DNA of 64,000 nucleotides from Nonomuraea rhodomycinica (lineage in GTDB: Bacteria > Actinomycetota > Actinomycetes > Streptosporangiales > Streptosporangiaceae): positions 1,249,222 through 1,313,221 of the forward strand of contig NZ_JABWGO010000001.1 of assembly GCF_013363995.1 (NCBI RefSeq). The letters are read 5' to 3'. The notes below the pieces were generated by a model, which ran no database searches, was not told the origin of the DNA, and was given only the letters and a program-made list of their open reading frames with translations. A program made the translations under genes and the position numbers. This document shows positions 29,486-38,046 of this stretch, in pieces (position 1 is the first letter of the stretch; every line of letters starts with the position of its first letter).

Positions 29486-29703
29486 CAGGCGCCTCTCCGA
29501 TGGTCGAGGCCTTGCTGATCAGCACACGGTACGCGCCGGCACCGACAGAGCATCCGAGATTCGCTGACGGATGGGCGGCGTCAGCGAATCTCTGCGACCG
29601 TCCGGTCCTACTGCTCCTGGCATCGCCGCGCGGGCGCGGGACATCGCCGGTCAGCCCGACCCGCATGGCGGGTCGCCCGGATCGCCGGGTCGGATGAGCC
29701 GCG

Positions 29704-29922
29704 CTACATGCCCGCGGCCGCCGCCTTCACGTCCTCGGTCGACATCGGTTTCCCACCGATGCCCCAGTCACCGCTCTTGACCTCCTCGACGATGACCATG
29801 GTCAGGGAGCGCATGTTCTCGCCCTCGATCTCGACCATCGCGTCGGTCAGCTTCTGCACCATCTCGGCCTTCTGGGCGTCACTGAACACGCCCTCGATGA
29901 CCTTCACGTTGACGACTGGCAT
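29704..29922 (-). CDS. 4-oxalocrotonate tautomerase family protein
   Basis: 72 residues from ATG 29922, chosen so that Pro follows the initiator Met (MPVVNVKVIEGVFS), since Pro-1 is the catalytic base of this superfamily. Met removal is expected. The length fits 4-OT. A helix with EMVQKLTDAMVEIEG and the strand SLTMVIVEEV are typical. The likely oligomeric enzyme acts on an enol/keto substrate that cannot be told from sequence. It stands alone in a decayed stretch. Confidence 0.87.
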   Translation of the reverse strand: MPVVNVKVIEGVFSDAQKAEMVQKLTDAMVEIEGENMRSLTMVIVEEVKSGDWGIGGKPMSTEDVKAAAAGM

Positions 29923-30029
29923 GGGTCCCCCTCCCCCGCGCGGCACACCAAGCCCCCGGCGCCGCCGCTCAGCGGAGATGCCCCATGCAGCTCTCGGACA
30001 AACCCGACAGACATTCCGTCCAGACCCCC

Positions 30030-30119
30030 ATCAGCCGGAACACTCCGCCAAGCGGTCCCACCAGCCGGAGATGCTCACCCGCGCCGCCCACCAGCCAGAA
30101 CACACCGCAACAGACCCCC
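30030..30119. repeat. Three degenerate 30-bp tandem repeats
   Basis: Units at 30030, 30060 and 30090 all start (A)(T/C)CAGCC(G/A)GA and then diverge. The conserved part is only about 12 bp of 30. Confidence 0.75.
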
Positions 30120-30372
30120 AGCTACATGGATGAGTGGCCGCCGCGGGTCGCGTTCGTGGTGGACGGGGAGCACCTCCAGGGACCGGCATCCCCCTGTCCG
30201 CTGCCACCGCTGCCTCCGCATCGCGCGGAGGTCGTTCGGGGTGGGATGGGGGGCAGACGGCATGCGCGACGGCGAGATCCGCCCCACCTTCCGCCCCACC
30301 GCGATGCCAGGCGCCACCGTCCAGGCGCGCTACCAACGAGAAACGAGATCGGCCAGCCCCGGACCAGCCCCA

Positions 30373-30518
30373 CCCATCGGGATACGCCGCACAGGCCACC
30401 TATCAGCGGGACACGCCGCAGAGCACGTTCACCAGCGAGATCCTTCCCCAGTGAACGCGACCAACGGGATCCCGCGCGCTCAGCCACCACCGCATCGGAG
30501 ATACGCCGCAGCACACTC
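30373..30518. repeat. Five degenerate 29-30-bp tandem repeats
   Basis: Units at 30373, 30402, 30431, 30460 and 30489. Three share GGGA(T/C)ACGCCGCA-like cores and the others keep (A)CCA(G/A)CG(A/G)GATCC starts. They are related to the block at 30030-30119. Confidence 0.6.
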
Positions 30519-30585
30519 ACCAGCCACGACGCCCCCAGAACCCGCCCACGAGCCGCGACGCGTGCCATGACGGAGTCCCTCTCCA

Positions 30586-31251
30586 TCAAGCGCCCTCGTC
30601 CGAACCTCCCGGTCCTTCAGCGCCTTCCTCCACCACCACGTCGTCGTCCGCGGCATCGGACAGCCCCACCGGGAACGTGTCGAAGTGCACCACCACGTGG
30701 CCAAGCGTCGGATCCGGCCTCCCCCCGGAGCGTTCCTGCCTCTGATCCGCCATCACGCGGTACCTGTCCAGCACCTCCAGGACCTCGTCCCTCATGTCCT
30801 CCGCCTCCTGCGGCGTGAGCCGGAGCGATCGGCGGCCGAAGCCGCTGGCCTGGACCCATTCCTCGGGCGCCGTCGTGGCCTCCGCGCGCCAGCGCGCCAG
30901 CTCGGCGCCGCGCTGCCGGATCAGGTCGTCGAGCAGGAACGAGAACGCGCTCGCCGCCTCCGGGTCGTCCCGTGACGGCTCCCCGTACGTGAAGCCGCCC
31001 GGCACGATGCGCCAGTACTTCTCCTTGCCCTTGCCCAGTTCCGGCGCCGTCTCGATCATGCCGTGCCTGGCCAGCTCCCTGAGGTGGTAGCTGGTGGCGC
31101 CGGTGTTCTGTCCCAGCAGCACGGCCAGGCGGGTCGCCGTCGAGGGGCCGTGCTCGTCGAGCAGCTCGTACAGGCACAGGCGCAACGGATGGGCGAACGA
31201 CTTCAGCGCCTTGGCGTCGAGGGTCCGCGCGGAATAGCTCTTGCTTCGCAT
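30586..31251 (-). CDS. ArsR-like winged-helix transcriptional regulator
   Basis: 221 residues from ATG 31251. The N-terminal winged helix: LDAKALKSFAHPLRLCLYEL, then TRLAVLLGQNTGATSYHLRE and LARHGMIETAPE, the ArsR/HTH_20 pattern. The remainder is a long helical, acidic-tailed region (ending EEGAEGPGGSDEGA). It diverges from an MFS exporter and probably controls it in response to a ligand. A perfect palindrome lies between them. Confidence 0.9.
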   Translation of the reverse strand: MRSKSYSARTLDAKALKSFAHPLRLCLYELLDEHGPSTATRLAVLLGQNTGATSYHLRELARHGMIETAPELGKGKEKYWRIVPGGFTYGEPSRDDPEAASAFSFLLDDLIRQRGAELARWRAEATTAPEEWVQASGFGRRSLRLTPQEAEDMRDEVLEVLDRYRVMADQRQERSGGRPDPTLGHVVVHFDTFPVGLSDAADDDVVVEEGAEGPGGSDEGA

Positions 31252-31254
31252 CAC

Positions 31255-31290
31255 TGTGCACACCTATCTTTGCAAAGAAATCTATGCACA
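31255..31290. promoter_or_regulatory. Palindromic operator between HTH regulator and MFS gene
   Basis: The 12-bp perfect palindrome TCTTTGCAAAGA is at 31267-31278, nested inside a wider inverted pair TGTGCA (31255-31260) / TGCACA (31285-31290). Its A+T content stands out from its surroundings. It probably binds the divergently encoded ArsR-like protein. Confidence 0.65.
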
Positions 31291-31319
31291 CTTTCCCTTA
31301 CACACTATCGGAGCGAACC

Positions 31320-32960
31320 ATGCCGAGTCTCGGGCGCGCGTTCACGTTCCTGTGGTCGTCCACGGCGTTGTCGAACGTGGCGGACGGCGTGCTGAAGGTC
31401 GGCGCGCCGCTGCTGGCCGTCTCGATGACCCGATCGCCGACGCAGGTCTCGCTGGTGGGAGCCGCGGTCACGTTGCCGTGGTTACTGTTCGCCCTGCACG
31501 CCGGGGCGATCGCCGACCGCACGGACCGGCGGCGGATCATGGTGCTCGCCAACGCCGCCCGTGCCGGGGTGCTGGTGCTGGGCGGGGTACTGGCCCTGTC
31601 CGGGGCGCTGGACCTCTGGGGGATGCTGACGATCCTGCTGATCTCGGGGGTGTCGGAGGTCTTCGCGGACACCTCCGCCCAGTCGGTGCTCCCCATGACG
31701 GTGCCGGCGAACCGGCTCACGGCCGCCAACGGCCGCGTGGTGAGCGCCCAGATGATCGGGAACGAGTTCCTCGGGTCGCCGCTGGCGGGCTTCCTGGTCA
31801 CGCTGCTGCCGGTCGCCGTACTGGGCGCGCCCGCGCTGCTGTACGGGGCGGCGGGGGTGTTGCTGCTCGGCATGCGTGGGGACTACGCCCCGCGCCCGAC
31901 GAGGCCCCGGGCAAGCACCGAGGAAAGCGCGGAGAACGGTGCCGCGGGCGGCGCTCCGCAACTCGCCCGGGAAGGCGCTGAGGACGTCCCTAGGGAAGGC
32001 GCCCGCGAAAGCACCGAGGACTACGCCCGGGAAGGCGCCCTCGAAAGCATCGAGAGCGCCCGGGAAGGTGTACGTGAAGGTGCCCAGGAGGGTGCCCAGG
32101 ATGACGTCCGTGAAGGCACCTCGCAGGGTGCGCGAGAAGGCGCTCAGGCGGGTGCGCAGGAAGGCGCCAAGGAAAGTTCTCGCGAAGGCACCGAGGAAGG
32201 TTCTCACGAAGGTACCGAGGAAGGTTCTCGCGAAGGTACGCCCGAAGACACTTGGGGAGGCGCTCGAGAACGCACCGGAAAGAGCGCGCAGCCCGCGCGC
32301 GCCGGTGGCCTCGGGCGGGACATCCGGGAGGCGCTGCGCTACCTCTGGGCGCACCGGTTCCTGCGCACCCTGGCGATCTCCGCCGGCATGCTCAACACCG
32401 CCAGCGCCGCCTACTTCGGTGTCCTCGTCCTCTGGCTCGTCGGCCCGGGATCCCGGGTGGGGCTCGCCCCCGAGGGCTACGGCCTCATGATGTCCGCGCT
32501 GGCCGTGGGCTCCGTGGCCGGGTCGCTGGTGGCCGAGCGGCTGACCGGGATGCTCGGTGAGGGCCGGACCCTGCTCGTCGCGTGGCTGGTGTCCGCCCTG
32601 CTCTATCTGGTGCCCGTGCTGGTGCCCGTCGCGTGGGTGCTCTACCCGACTGCTGTCCTGTGGGGAGTCGCCGGCGGCGCGGGGAACGTGCTCGTGGTCT
32701 CCATCCGCCAGCGGGTCATCCCGTCCACGCTGCTGGGCCGGGTGAACTCCGCGTACCGGTTGGTCGGGATGGGCGGGATGCCCGTGGGGGCCGCGCTCGG
32801 CGGCGTGCTGGGCGAGATCGCCGGGCTGCCGGCGGTCTTCCTGGGGGCCGCGGGCGTCGCCCTGGCCGCCGTGGGGCTGGTGTGGCGTGTCGCACGCGGC
32901 CCAATTTCCATGCCGTTGACCAGCGATCATTCAGTTCGCCGCACATCCGCGTCTGTTTAG
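31320..32960 (+). CDS. MFS exporter with a very long repeat-filled central loop
   Basis: 546 residues. ATG 31320 (MPSLGRAFTFLWSSTALSNV) is preferred over ATG 31284, which has no ribosome site. Twelve-helix MFS of the multidrug type (VADGVLKVGAPLLAVSMT, then AIADRTDRRRIMVLAN). Between helices 6 and 7 the normal short loop is replaced by about 130 residues with Arg-Glu-Gly repeats (SREGTEEG, period 8, over an xxEG background). The loop is cytoplasmic by the usual topology. It may export a toxic metabolite sensed by the divergent regulator. Confidence 0.85.
   Translation: MPSLGRAFTFLWSSTALSNVADGVLKVGAPLLAVSMTRSPTQVSLVGAAVTLPWLLFALHAGAIADRTDRRRIMVLANAARAGVLVLGGVLALSGALDLWGMLTILLISGVSEVFADTSAQSVLPMTVPANRLTAANGRVVSAQMIGNEFLGSPLAGFLVTLLPVAVLGAPALLYGAAGVLLLGMRGDYAPRPTRPRASTEESAENGAAGGAPQLAREGAEDVPREGARESTEDYAREGALESIESAREGVREGAQEGAQDDVREGTSQGAREGAQAGAQEGAKESSREGTEEGSHEGTEEGSREGTPEDTWGGARERTGKSAQPARAGGLGRDIREALRYLWAHRFLRTLAISAGMLNTASAAYFGVLVLWLVGPGSRVGLAPEGYGLMMSALAVGSVAGSLVAERLTGMLGEGRTLLVAWLVSALLYLVPVLVPVAWVLYPTAVLWGVAGGAGNVLVVSIRQRVIPSTLLGRVNSAYRLVGMGGMPVGAALGGVLGEIAGLPAVFLGAAGVALAAVGLVWRVARGPISMPLTSDHSVRRTSASV
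31970..32270 (+). repeat. Degenerate 12/24-bp repeats coding the MFS loop
   Basis: Multiples of GAAGG(T/C)-type 12-mers; the best preserved 24-bp units are at about 32172-32250 (GAGGAAGGTTCTC(G/A)CGAAGG). In-frame length keeps the transporter intact. Confidence 0.75.
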
Positions 32961-33016
32961 GCACACTATGACCGGTGGCGAGATGACATGATTACCTCGG
33001 GCAACGAGGGGATGGC

Positions 33017-33823
33017 ATGCGGGAGATCGGCGGACGGTACCTCCTGACCGAGGAGGCCGGTCGTGGCGGTATGGGAGTCGTCTGGCGGGCATTCGACCAG
33101 CTGCTCCATCGTGAGGTCGCGCTCAAGGAGCTGACGCTGACCGGCGAGGCCGAGATGGTCCGCCGGCGTGTCCTCCGGGAGGCCAGGATGGCCGCCCGCC
33201 TCACACACCCGAACATCATCACCGTTCACGACCTCATCGAAGAGGGCGGCAAGCTCTGGATCGTGATGGAGTACCTCGACGGGCTCTCCCTCCACCAGCT
33301 GCTCTCGCAGGTCGGCACGCTGCCCGCCCAGTCCGTGGCCGCGATCGGCCAGCACCTGCTCGCCGCGTTACGCACCGCCCACCAGGCGGGCGTGCTGCAC
33401 CGTGACGTGAAGCCGGCGAACGTCATGCTGACGGGCGACCGCGTGGTGCTGACCGACTTCGGCATCGCCACCGCGGAGGGCGACATCCGGATGACGACCT
33501 CACGCCGGCTGCGGGGCACTCCCGCGTTCATGGCGCCCGAGCGGCTGCACGGCGGGCCGGCCAGCAAGGAGGCCGACATGTGGTCGTTCGGCGCGACGCT
33601 GTACAGCGCGGTGGAGGGGCAGCCGCCGTACCCGGGGCAGGACGCGGCCACCGTGCTCGGCATGGCCCGCAGCGGCGGTTACCCGCCGCCCCGCCGCGCC
33701 GGAGTCCTGCGGCCGCTCATCGAGGGGCTGCTGCATCCAGACCCGGTACGCCGCTTCACTCCGGAGCAGACGGCGGGCCTGCTGGCGGGCATGCGCGCCA
33801 GCAGCTACCAGGCCGCGATCTAG
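33017..33823 (+). CDS. Serine/threonine protein kinase, catalytic domain only
   Basis: 268 residues from ATG 33017. All kinase motifs are present: [11 protein letters not shown] (P-loop), VALKEL (Lys), [35 protein letters not shown]. There is no membrane helix or sensor domain, unlike most actinobacterial PknB-type kinases, so it is soluble. The target is unknown. No phosphatase or FHA gene is adjacent. Confidence 0.93.
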   Translation: MREIGGRYLLTEEAGRGGMGVVWRAFDQLLHREVALKELTLTGEAEMVRRRVLREARMAARLTHPNIITVHDLIEEGGKLWIVMEYLDGLSLHQLLSQVGTLPAQSVAAIGQHLLAALRTAHQAGVLHRDVKPANVMLTGDRVVLTDFGIATAEGDIRMTTSRRLRGTPAFMAPERLHGGPASKEADMWSFGATLYSAVEGQPPYPGQDAATVLGMARSGGYPPPRRAGVLRPLIEGLLHPDPVRRFTPEQTAGLLAGMRASSYQAAI

Positions 33824-34274
33824 GCTGCCCCAGGCGGATCCGGGCAGATCCAGACATATCCAGGCGGGCGAGCGTTCCCAGACCGGTGTTCATAGACGGC
33901 GTCCCAGACCGGGCGCCGGCCGATGCGGACCTTGCCGCGGTCCGGCCGTCGAGCGCGCCGGTCGATGCGTATCGTCGAGCGGCCCGGACGTCGGTCGGCC
34001 CCCGGCCGACGCGCACGGTTCGCATGGTTCCCACGGTTCGCACGTCGCGAGCCTCACCGGCCCCCGATCGTGATCGTGCGATGAACGTTTCACGCCCCGC
34101 CACCGCCGTCCCCCCGTCGGCCCTGGTCAGGACCGGCCCCACTCCCCCGGAGGGTCGCGCGCCTGTCGCGCGCGGGTGGCGGGTGCGATAGTGCGATCAC
34201 CGCTCGCCACCCCGTGAGCCGGTCCGCGGACATCCGCGGCGCGTCCCTCGTGCGATGCCCCTGGGAGGAATCGG
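33824..34274. other. Non-coding stretch
   Basis: Nothing gene-like. It contains short repeated words (GGCAGATCC/ACATATCC near 33840, CACGGTTCGC twice near 34015-34045) and a GTCGGCC-CCC-GGCCGAC hairpin near 33995-34011. Confidence 0.5.
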
Positions 34275-34487
34275 ATGCGCAAGGTACGGGCCCTACTCGT
34301 CTCCGCCGCCGTGGCCACCGGCGTGCTCCTGTCCATGACGGCCGCGCCGGCGCAGGCCGAGAGCATCCGGTACGTCTACTACCTGCAGTCAGACTGCTAC
34401 AACGGCGGCAACCTGGGCATCCAGTGGGGCTGGTGGACGTCCTTCCGCTGCTCCTACGAGAACGATCGCTGGTACCTCTACGCCTGA
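34275..34487 (+). CDS. Small secreted two-cysteine peptide
   Basis: 70 residues. ATG 34275 follows GGGAGGAAT. Signal peptide: MRKVRALLVSAAVATGVLL with cleavage expected after APAQA. The mature part is about 43 residues and aromatic-rich (YVYYLQSDCYNGG, WGWWTSFRCSYEND), with two Cys that could form one disulfide. Similar small secreted peptides are common in actinomycetes, but the function is unknown. Confidence 0.75.
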   Translation: MRKVRALLVSAAVATGVLLSMTAAPAQAESIRYVYYLQSDCYNGGNLGIQWGWWTSFRCSYENDRWYLYA

Positions 34488-34538
34488 ACACGCCTGAACA
34501 CGCCCGAACCCAGCCCCCTGAATCGGCCGGGGCGTGCG

Positions 34539-35288
34539 CTAGGCCTCCTTCTTCGCGCGGGCCTCGGCCTCGGCGGCGTCCATCGCGGCGGCCTCCTCCG
34601 GCGTCGGCGCCGTGCCGCCCAGGTGCGCCGGCTGCCACCACACGCCCTGCGGGATCTCCGGGTACGTGCGCTGCGCCCGGTCCACCAGGGCCGTGAGCCG
34701 GCCGTGCAGGTCGGCCGTGTGGGCGTTGACGTCCTCGCCGCGCTTGGGGTGCATCGGCTCCCCCACGATGATCGTGATGGGCACGTGCCGCTGCGTCAGC
34801 GCCTTGGGCCGGCCCTTGGTCCACAGGCGCTGGCTGCCCCACAGCGCCACCGGGATGAGCGGCACGTTGGTCGCCTGGGCCATGCGGATGGCCCCGTTCT
34901 TGATCTCCTTCACCGTGAACGACCGGCTGATCGTCGCCTCGGCGAAGACGCCCACCACCTCGCCCGCCTTGAGCTTGCGCAGCGCCGTCGCGTACGAACC
35001 GGCCCCGGCGCCCCGGTCGACCGGGATGTGGTGCATGCCGCGCATGAGCGGCCCCGAGATCCGGTGCTCGAACACGTCCTGCTTGGCCATGAAGCGCACC
35101 AGCCGCTTGGACGGCAGCGCGGCGAACCCCGCGAAGATGAAGTCGAGGTAGCTGATGTGGTTGCTCACCAGCACCGCTCCGCCGGTCCGTGGCACGTGCT
35201 CGGTCCCCTCGAGGTGGAAGCGGTAGTCGAGCACGCGAAAGAGGGTCCGCGCGGCGGCGATCACCGGCGGGTACACGATCTCAGCCAT
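34539..35288 (-). CDS. 1-acyl-glycerol-3-phosphate acyltransferase (PlsC family)
   Basis: 249 residues from ATG 35288. Catalytic NHISYLD (HxxxxD) near residue 43 and FAEATISRS in the place of the usual FPEGTRS motif. N-terminal amphipathic segment and Ala/Glu-rich tail. Acylates lysophosphatidate in phospholipid synthesis, or a related acceptor. Its start overlaps the stop of the deleted P450 gene by 8 bp, so the two are co-transcribed. Confidence 0.85.
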   Translation of the reverse strand: MAEIVYPPVIAAARTLFRVLDYRFHLEGTEHVPRTGGAVLVSNHISYLDFIFAGFAALPSKRLVRFMAKQDVFEHRISGPLMRGMHHIPVDRGAGAGSYATALRKLKAGEVVGVFAEATISRSFTVKEIKNGAIRMAQATNVPLIPVALWGSQRLWTKGRPKALTQRHVPITIIVGEPMHPKRGEDVNAHTADLHGRLTALVDRAQRTYPEIPQGVWWQPAHLGGTAPTPEEAAAMDAAEAEARAKKEA

Positions 35289-36228
35289 GTGCCGAAGGTA
35301 GCCTAGGTTTCACCCTGGTGGGCAGCCGCACCATCCCCTGGACGTTGGCGTGGGCGGTGCGGGCGATGCCGCCGGGGTCCACGTCGTAGTCCGGATCCAC
35401 GGCCCGGACGAGCTCCTCCAGCGTGACCCGCGCCTCCAGCCGGGCCAGCGGCGCGCCGAGGCAGTGGTGGCGGCCCGCGCCGAAGCTGATCGCCCTGGAG
35501 GTGTCGCGGGTCAGGAACGCCACGATCTCCTCGTCGCTCAGCCCGCCGTCGGCGACGAGCACGGAGACGAGGTCGTCGCGCGGCGCGGCCCGGCGCTCGG
35601 CCACGATCGAGGCGTAATAGCCGCCCAGGGAGAGCAGGTCGCGCACGGCCTCCTCCGTCATCGCCCCCGGCCCCCGAGCTCCGTCCCCGGAGCGGGCGGT
35701 GAGCCGTGCACCGTCCTCGGAGCGGCCGGTCAGCGGCGCCGAGTGGCGGCGTACGCCGGCCCGGTCGGACGGCGGCACGCCCATCAGCTCGGAGATCACG
35801 TCGAGCGGGATCCGGGCCGACAGCTCCTGCGCGAAGTCGAAGGAGCCCTTCTCGACAGCCCGCGCGACGTGCCCCCGGGCGATGTCGCGGATCATCGGTT
35901 CGAGGGCGGCGACGCGGCGGGCCGTGAAGCCGCGCGCGACGATCGCCCGCATACGGGTGTGGTCGGGCGGGTCCATGGCCACGAACGACAGGTAGGCACG
36001 CGCCCCCGGTCCCCACGCGCCCCGGTCGAGCATGGGACCGTGGTCGCTGGAGTACCGGGCGCTGTCGGCCAGCGCGGCGGAGACGTCGGCGTGGCGGGAC
36101 AGCGCCCAGAAGCCGCGCTCCGGGTTGTGGTACAGCGGCGACTCGGCGCGCAGCCGCGCGTAGACCGGGAACGGGTCGGCGTTCACGTCCGGGTCGTACG
36201 GATCGTAGGCGAGGCTGGGAGGCTCCAC
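35281..36228 (-). CDS. Cytochrome P450 with large in-frame internal deletion, probably inactive
   Basis: 315 residues from GTG 36228, against about 400 for the family. The N-terminal half is normal (YDPDVNADPFPVYARLRAES, then MDPPDHTRMRAIVARGF). After LSDEEIVAFL the protein jumps at about 35511 to TRDTSRAISFG and the heme loop FGAGRHHCLG (Cys256). The I-helix AG.(D/E)T(T/S), the K-helix ExxR and everything between are gone, roughly 100 residues, without loss of frame. Such a protein should not activate oxygen. A short imperfect duplication (about 35665-35725) inserts Arg/Gly/Asp-rich residues before the F-G region. Confidence 0.8.
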   Translation of the reverse strand: MEPPSLAYDPYDPDVNADPFPVYARLRAESPLYHNPERGFWALSRHADVSAALADSARYSSDHGPMLDRGAWGPGARAYLSFVAMDPPDHTRMRAIVARGFTARRVAALEPMIRDIARGHVARAVEKGSFDFAQELSARIPLDVISELMGVPPSDRAGVRRHSAPLTGRSEDGARLTARSGDGARGPGAMTEEAVRDLLSLGGYYASIVAERRAAPRDDLVSVLVADGGLSDEEIVAFLTRDTSRAISFGAGRHHCLGAPLARLEARVTLEELVRAVDPDYDVDPGGIARTAHANVQGMVRLPTRVKPRLPSAHG

Positions 36229-36283
36229 GCCACACCACGCTACGACGCTTGCGACGGGCTGAAAACGGGCAGAAGTCGAGACC

Positions 36284-37264
36284 ATGAAGAAGCTCATCAA
36301 CGCCGCCGAGTCGCTGGTCGACGACGCCTTGACCGGCATGGCCGCGGCGCATCCGGGACTGCGGGTGCGCGACCGCGTGGTGCTCCGCGCCGAGGGGCCG
36401 CGCCCGGGCAAGGTCGGGCTGGTCTCCGGCGGCGGTTCGGGCCACGAACCGCTGCACGCCGGTTTCGTCGGGTACGGCATGCTGGACGCGGCCTGCCCGG
36501 GCGAGGTGTTCACCTCCCCCGTGCCCGACCAGGTCATGGAGGCGACCCGGGCGGTCGACGGCGGCGCCGGTGTGCTGCACGTCGTGAAGAACTACACCGG
36601 TGACGTGCTGAACTTCGAGATGGCCGCCGAGCTGTGCGACGACGTCACGGTGGCGAGCGTGCTGGTCGAGGACGACGTGGCCGTCCAGGACTCGCTGTAC
36701 ACGGCGGGACGGCGCGGCACGGGGGCGACGGTGTTCGTCGAGAAGATCGCGGGGGCGCTGGCCGAGGAGGGCGCGCCGCTGGCCGAGGTGGCGCGCGTGG
36801 CGGAGGAGACGGGGCGGCGCAGCCGGTCGTTCGGCATCGCGCTGACCTCTTGCACGACGCCCGCGGCCGGAAGGCCGACGTTCGACCTGCCGGCGGGCGA
36901 GGTGGAGCTGGGCATCGGCATCCACGGCGAGCCGGGCCGCACCCGGGCGCCGTTCGCCCCGGCCAGGGAGCTGGCCGCGGTGGCCATGGACGCCATCCAC
37001 GGCGACCTGCCGCTGGAGGGTGACCTGCTGGTCATGGTGAACGGCATGGGCGGCACGCCGCTGCTGGAGCTGTACGTGGTCTTCGCCGAGGTGGAGGCGT
37101 ACGCGCGGGGCAAGGGGGCGCGGGTGGCGCGCTCGCTGGTCGGCAACTACGTCACGAGTCTGGACATGCAGGGCTTCTCGGTGACGGTGTGCCGGCTGGA
37201 CGACGAGCTGACGCGGCTGTGGGACGCGCCGGTCGAGACTCCGGCGCTGCGCTGGGGTCGATGA
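36284..37264 (+). CDS. dhaK: Dihydroxyacetone kinase subunit DhaK
   Basis: 326 residues from ATG 36284. GLVSGGGSGHEPLHAGFVG binds substrate, and the substrate-binding His is in GIGIHGEPG (His214), which forms a hemiaminal with dihydroxyacetone in characterised DhaK. Forms the PTS-type kinase with DhaL and DhaM encoded next. Overlaps dhaL by 4 bp. Confidence 0.95.
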   Translation: MKKLINAAESLVDDALTGMAAAHPGLRVRDRVVLRAEGPRPGKVGLVSGGGSGHEPLHAGFVGYGMLDAACPGEVFTSPVPDQVMEATRAVDGGAGVLHVVKNYTGDVLNFEMAAELCDDVTVASVLVEDDVAVQDSLYTAGRRGTGATVFVEKIAGALAEEGAPLAEVARVAEETGRRSRSFGIALTSCTTPAAGRPTFDLPAGEVELGIGIHGEPGRTRAPFAPARELAAVAMDAIHGDLPLEGDLLVMVNGMGGTPLLELYVVFAEVEAYARGKGARVARSLVGNYVTSLDMQGFSVTVCRLDDELTRLWDAPVETPALRWGR

Positions 37265-38046
37265 TGAACGCGGCATCGGACGACGCGATGGGCACAGGAG
37301 CGGACGACGCGATGGGCGCTGGAGCGGACGGCCCGATGGGCTCGGGAGCGGACGGCCCGATGGGCGCGGAGACGGTGGCCGGGGGCGGCGGCGGGCTGGA
37401 CACCGCGTTCTTCGTGGCCTGGCTGGAGGAGGCGGCCGGTGAGATCGCCCGGCAGCGGGACCGGCTGACCGAGCTGGACGCCGCCATCGGCGACGCCGAT
37501 CACGGCACGAACCTCGACCGCGGCTTCTCCGAGGTCCTGCGGGCGTTGCGGGAGACGCCGCCGGCCTCACCCGCGCAGGCGCTCATGGCGGCGGGCGCGA
37601 CGCTGATCCGCCGCGTGGGCGGCGCATCCGGCCCCCTGTACGGCTCGGCGTTCCGGCAGATGGGCAAGGCCTTGGACAGCGGCGAGGCGCCGGGCACGGC
37701 GGTGACGCCGGCGGCGTTCGCCGAGGCGTTCGGGGCGGGTGTCGTGGCGGTGGAGCGGCTGGGCAAGGCCGCCGCGGGCGACAAGACGATGATCGACGCG
37801 CTGGCCCCCGCGGCCCGCGCGCTGGCCCAGACCGTACGGGACGGCCTGGGGACCGGCGAGGCGCTGGCGCGGGCGGCCCGGGCCGCGGCGGACGGGGCGC
37901 GGGCGACGGTGCCGATGACGGCGCGGCGGGGACGGGCGAGCTACCTGGGCGAGCGCAGCGTGGGGCACGAGGACCCGGGCGCGGCGTCGTCGGCGCTGAT
38001 CGTGGCCGCCCTGACCACCGCCGCCTCACGGACGGCGGCCGGCTGA
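37261..38046 (+). CDS. dhaL: Dihydroxyacetone kinase subunit DhaL with repeat N-terminus
   Basis: 261 residues from ATG 37261 (ATGA). The ADP-binding subunit: IGDADHGTNLDRGF (metal/ADP Asp residues), GGASGPLYGSAFRQMG, GDKTMIDAL. The first 38 residues are extra: four 8-residue repeats like DGPMGSGA from 24-bp units. Phosphoryl transfer goes DhaM-His to DhaL-ADP to dihydroxyacetone. Overlaps dhaM by 1 bp. Confidence 0.95.
   Translation: MMNAASDDAMGTGADDAMGAGADGPMGSGADGPMGAETVAGGGGGLDTAFFVAWLEEAAGEIARQRDRLTELDAAIGDADHGTNLDRGFSEVLRALRETPPASPAQALMAAGATLIRRVGGASGPLYGSAFRQMGKALDSGEAPGTAVTPAAFAEAFGAGVVAVERLGKAAAGDKTMIDALAPAARALAQTVRDGLGTGEALARAARAAADGARATVPMTARRGRASYLGERSVGHEDPGAASSALIVAALTTAASRTAAG
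37279..37374 (+). repeat. Four 24-bp tandem repeats at the 5' end of dhaL
   Basis: Units at 37279, 37303, 37327 and 37351 encode D(D/G)(A/P)MG.GA. The last copy has diverged at its end. Confidence 0.9.

Larger units (their letters stand above)
29923..30585. other. Non-coding stretch with two degenerate repeat blocks
   Basis: No credible gene in 663 bp. Open frames in several phases are Pro/Arg-rich shadows of repeats. The repeat blocks are listed separately. Confidence 0.6.

Noticed and set aside
30030..30518. CRISPR array
   Set aside because: Conserved heads are only about 10-12 bp, units are continuous without a full-length identical repeat, and no cas genes are near.
35303..37570. 755-residue minus-strand frame over dhaKL and P450
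   Set aside because: Antisense of dhaK/dhaL joined to an off-frame reading of the P450. Arg/Pro-rich shadow.
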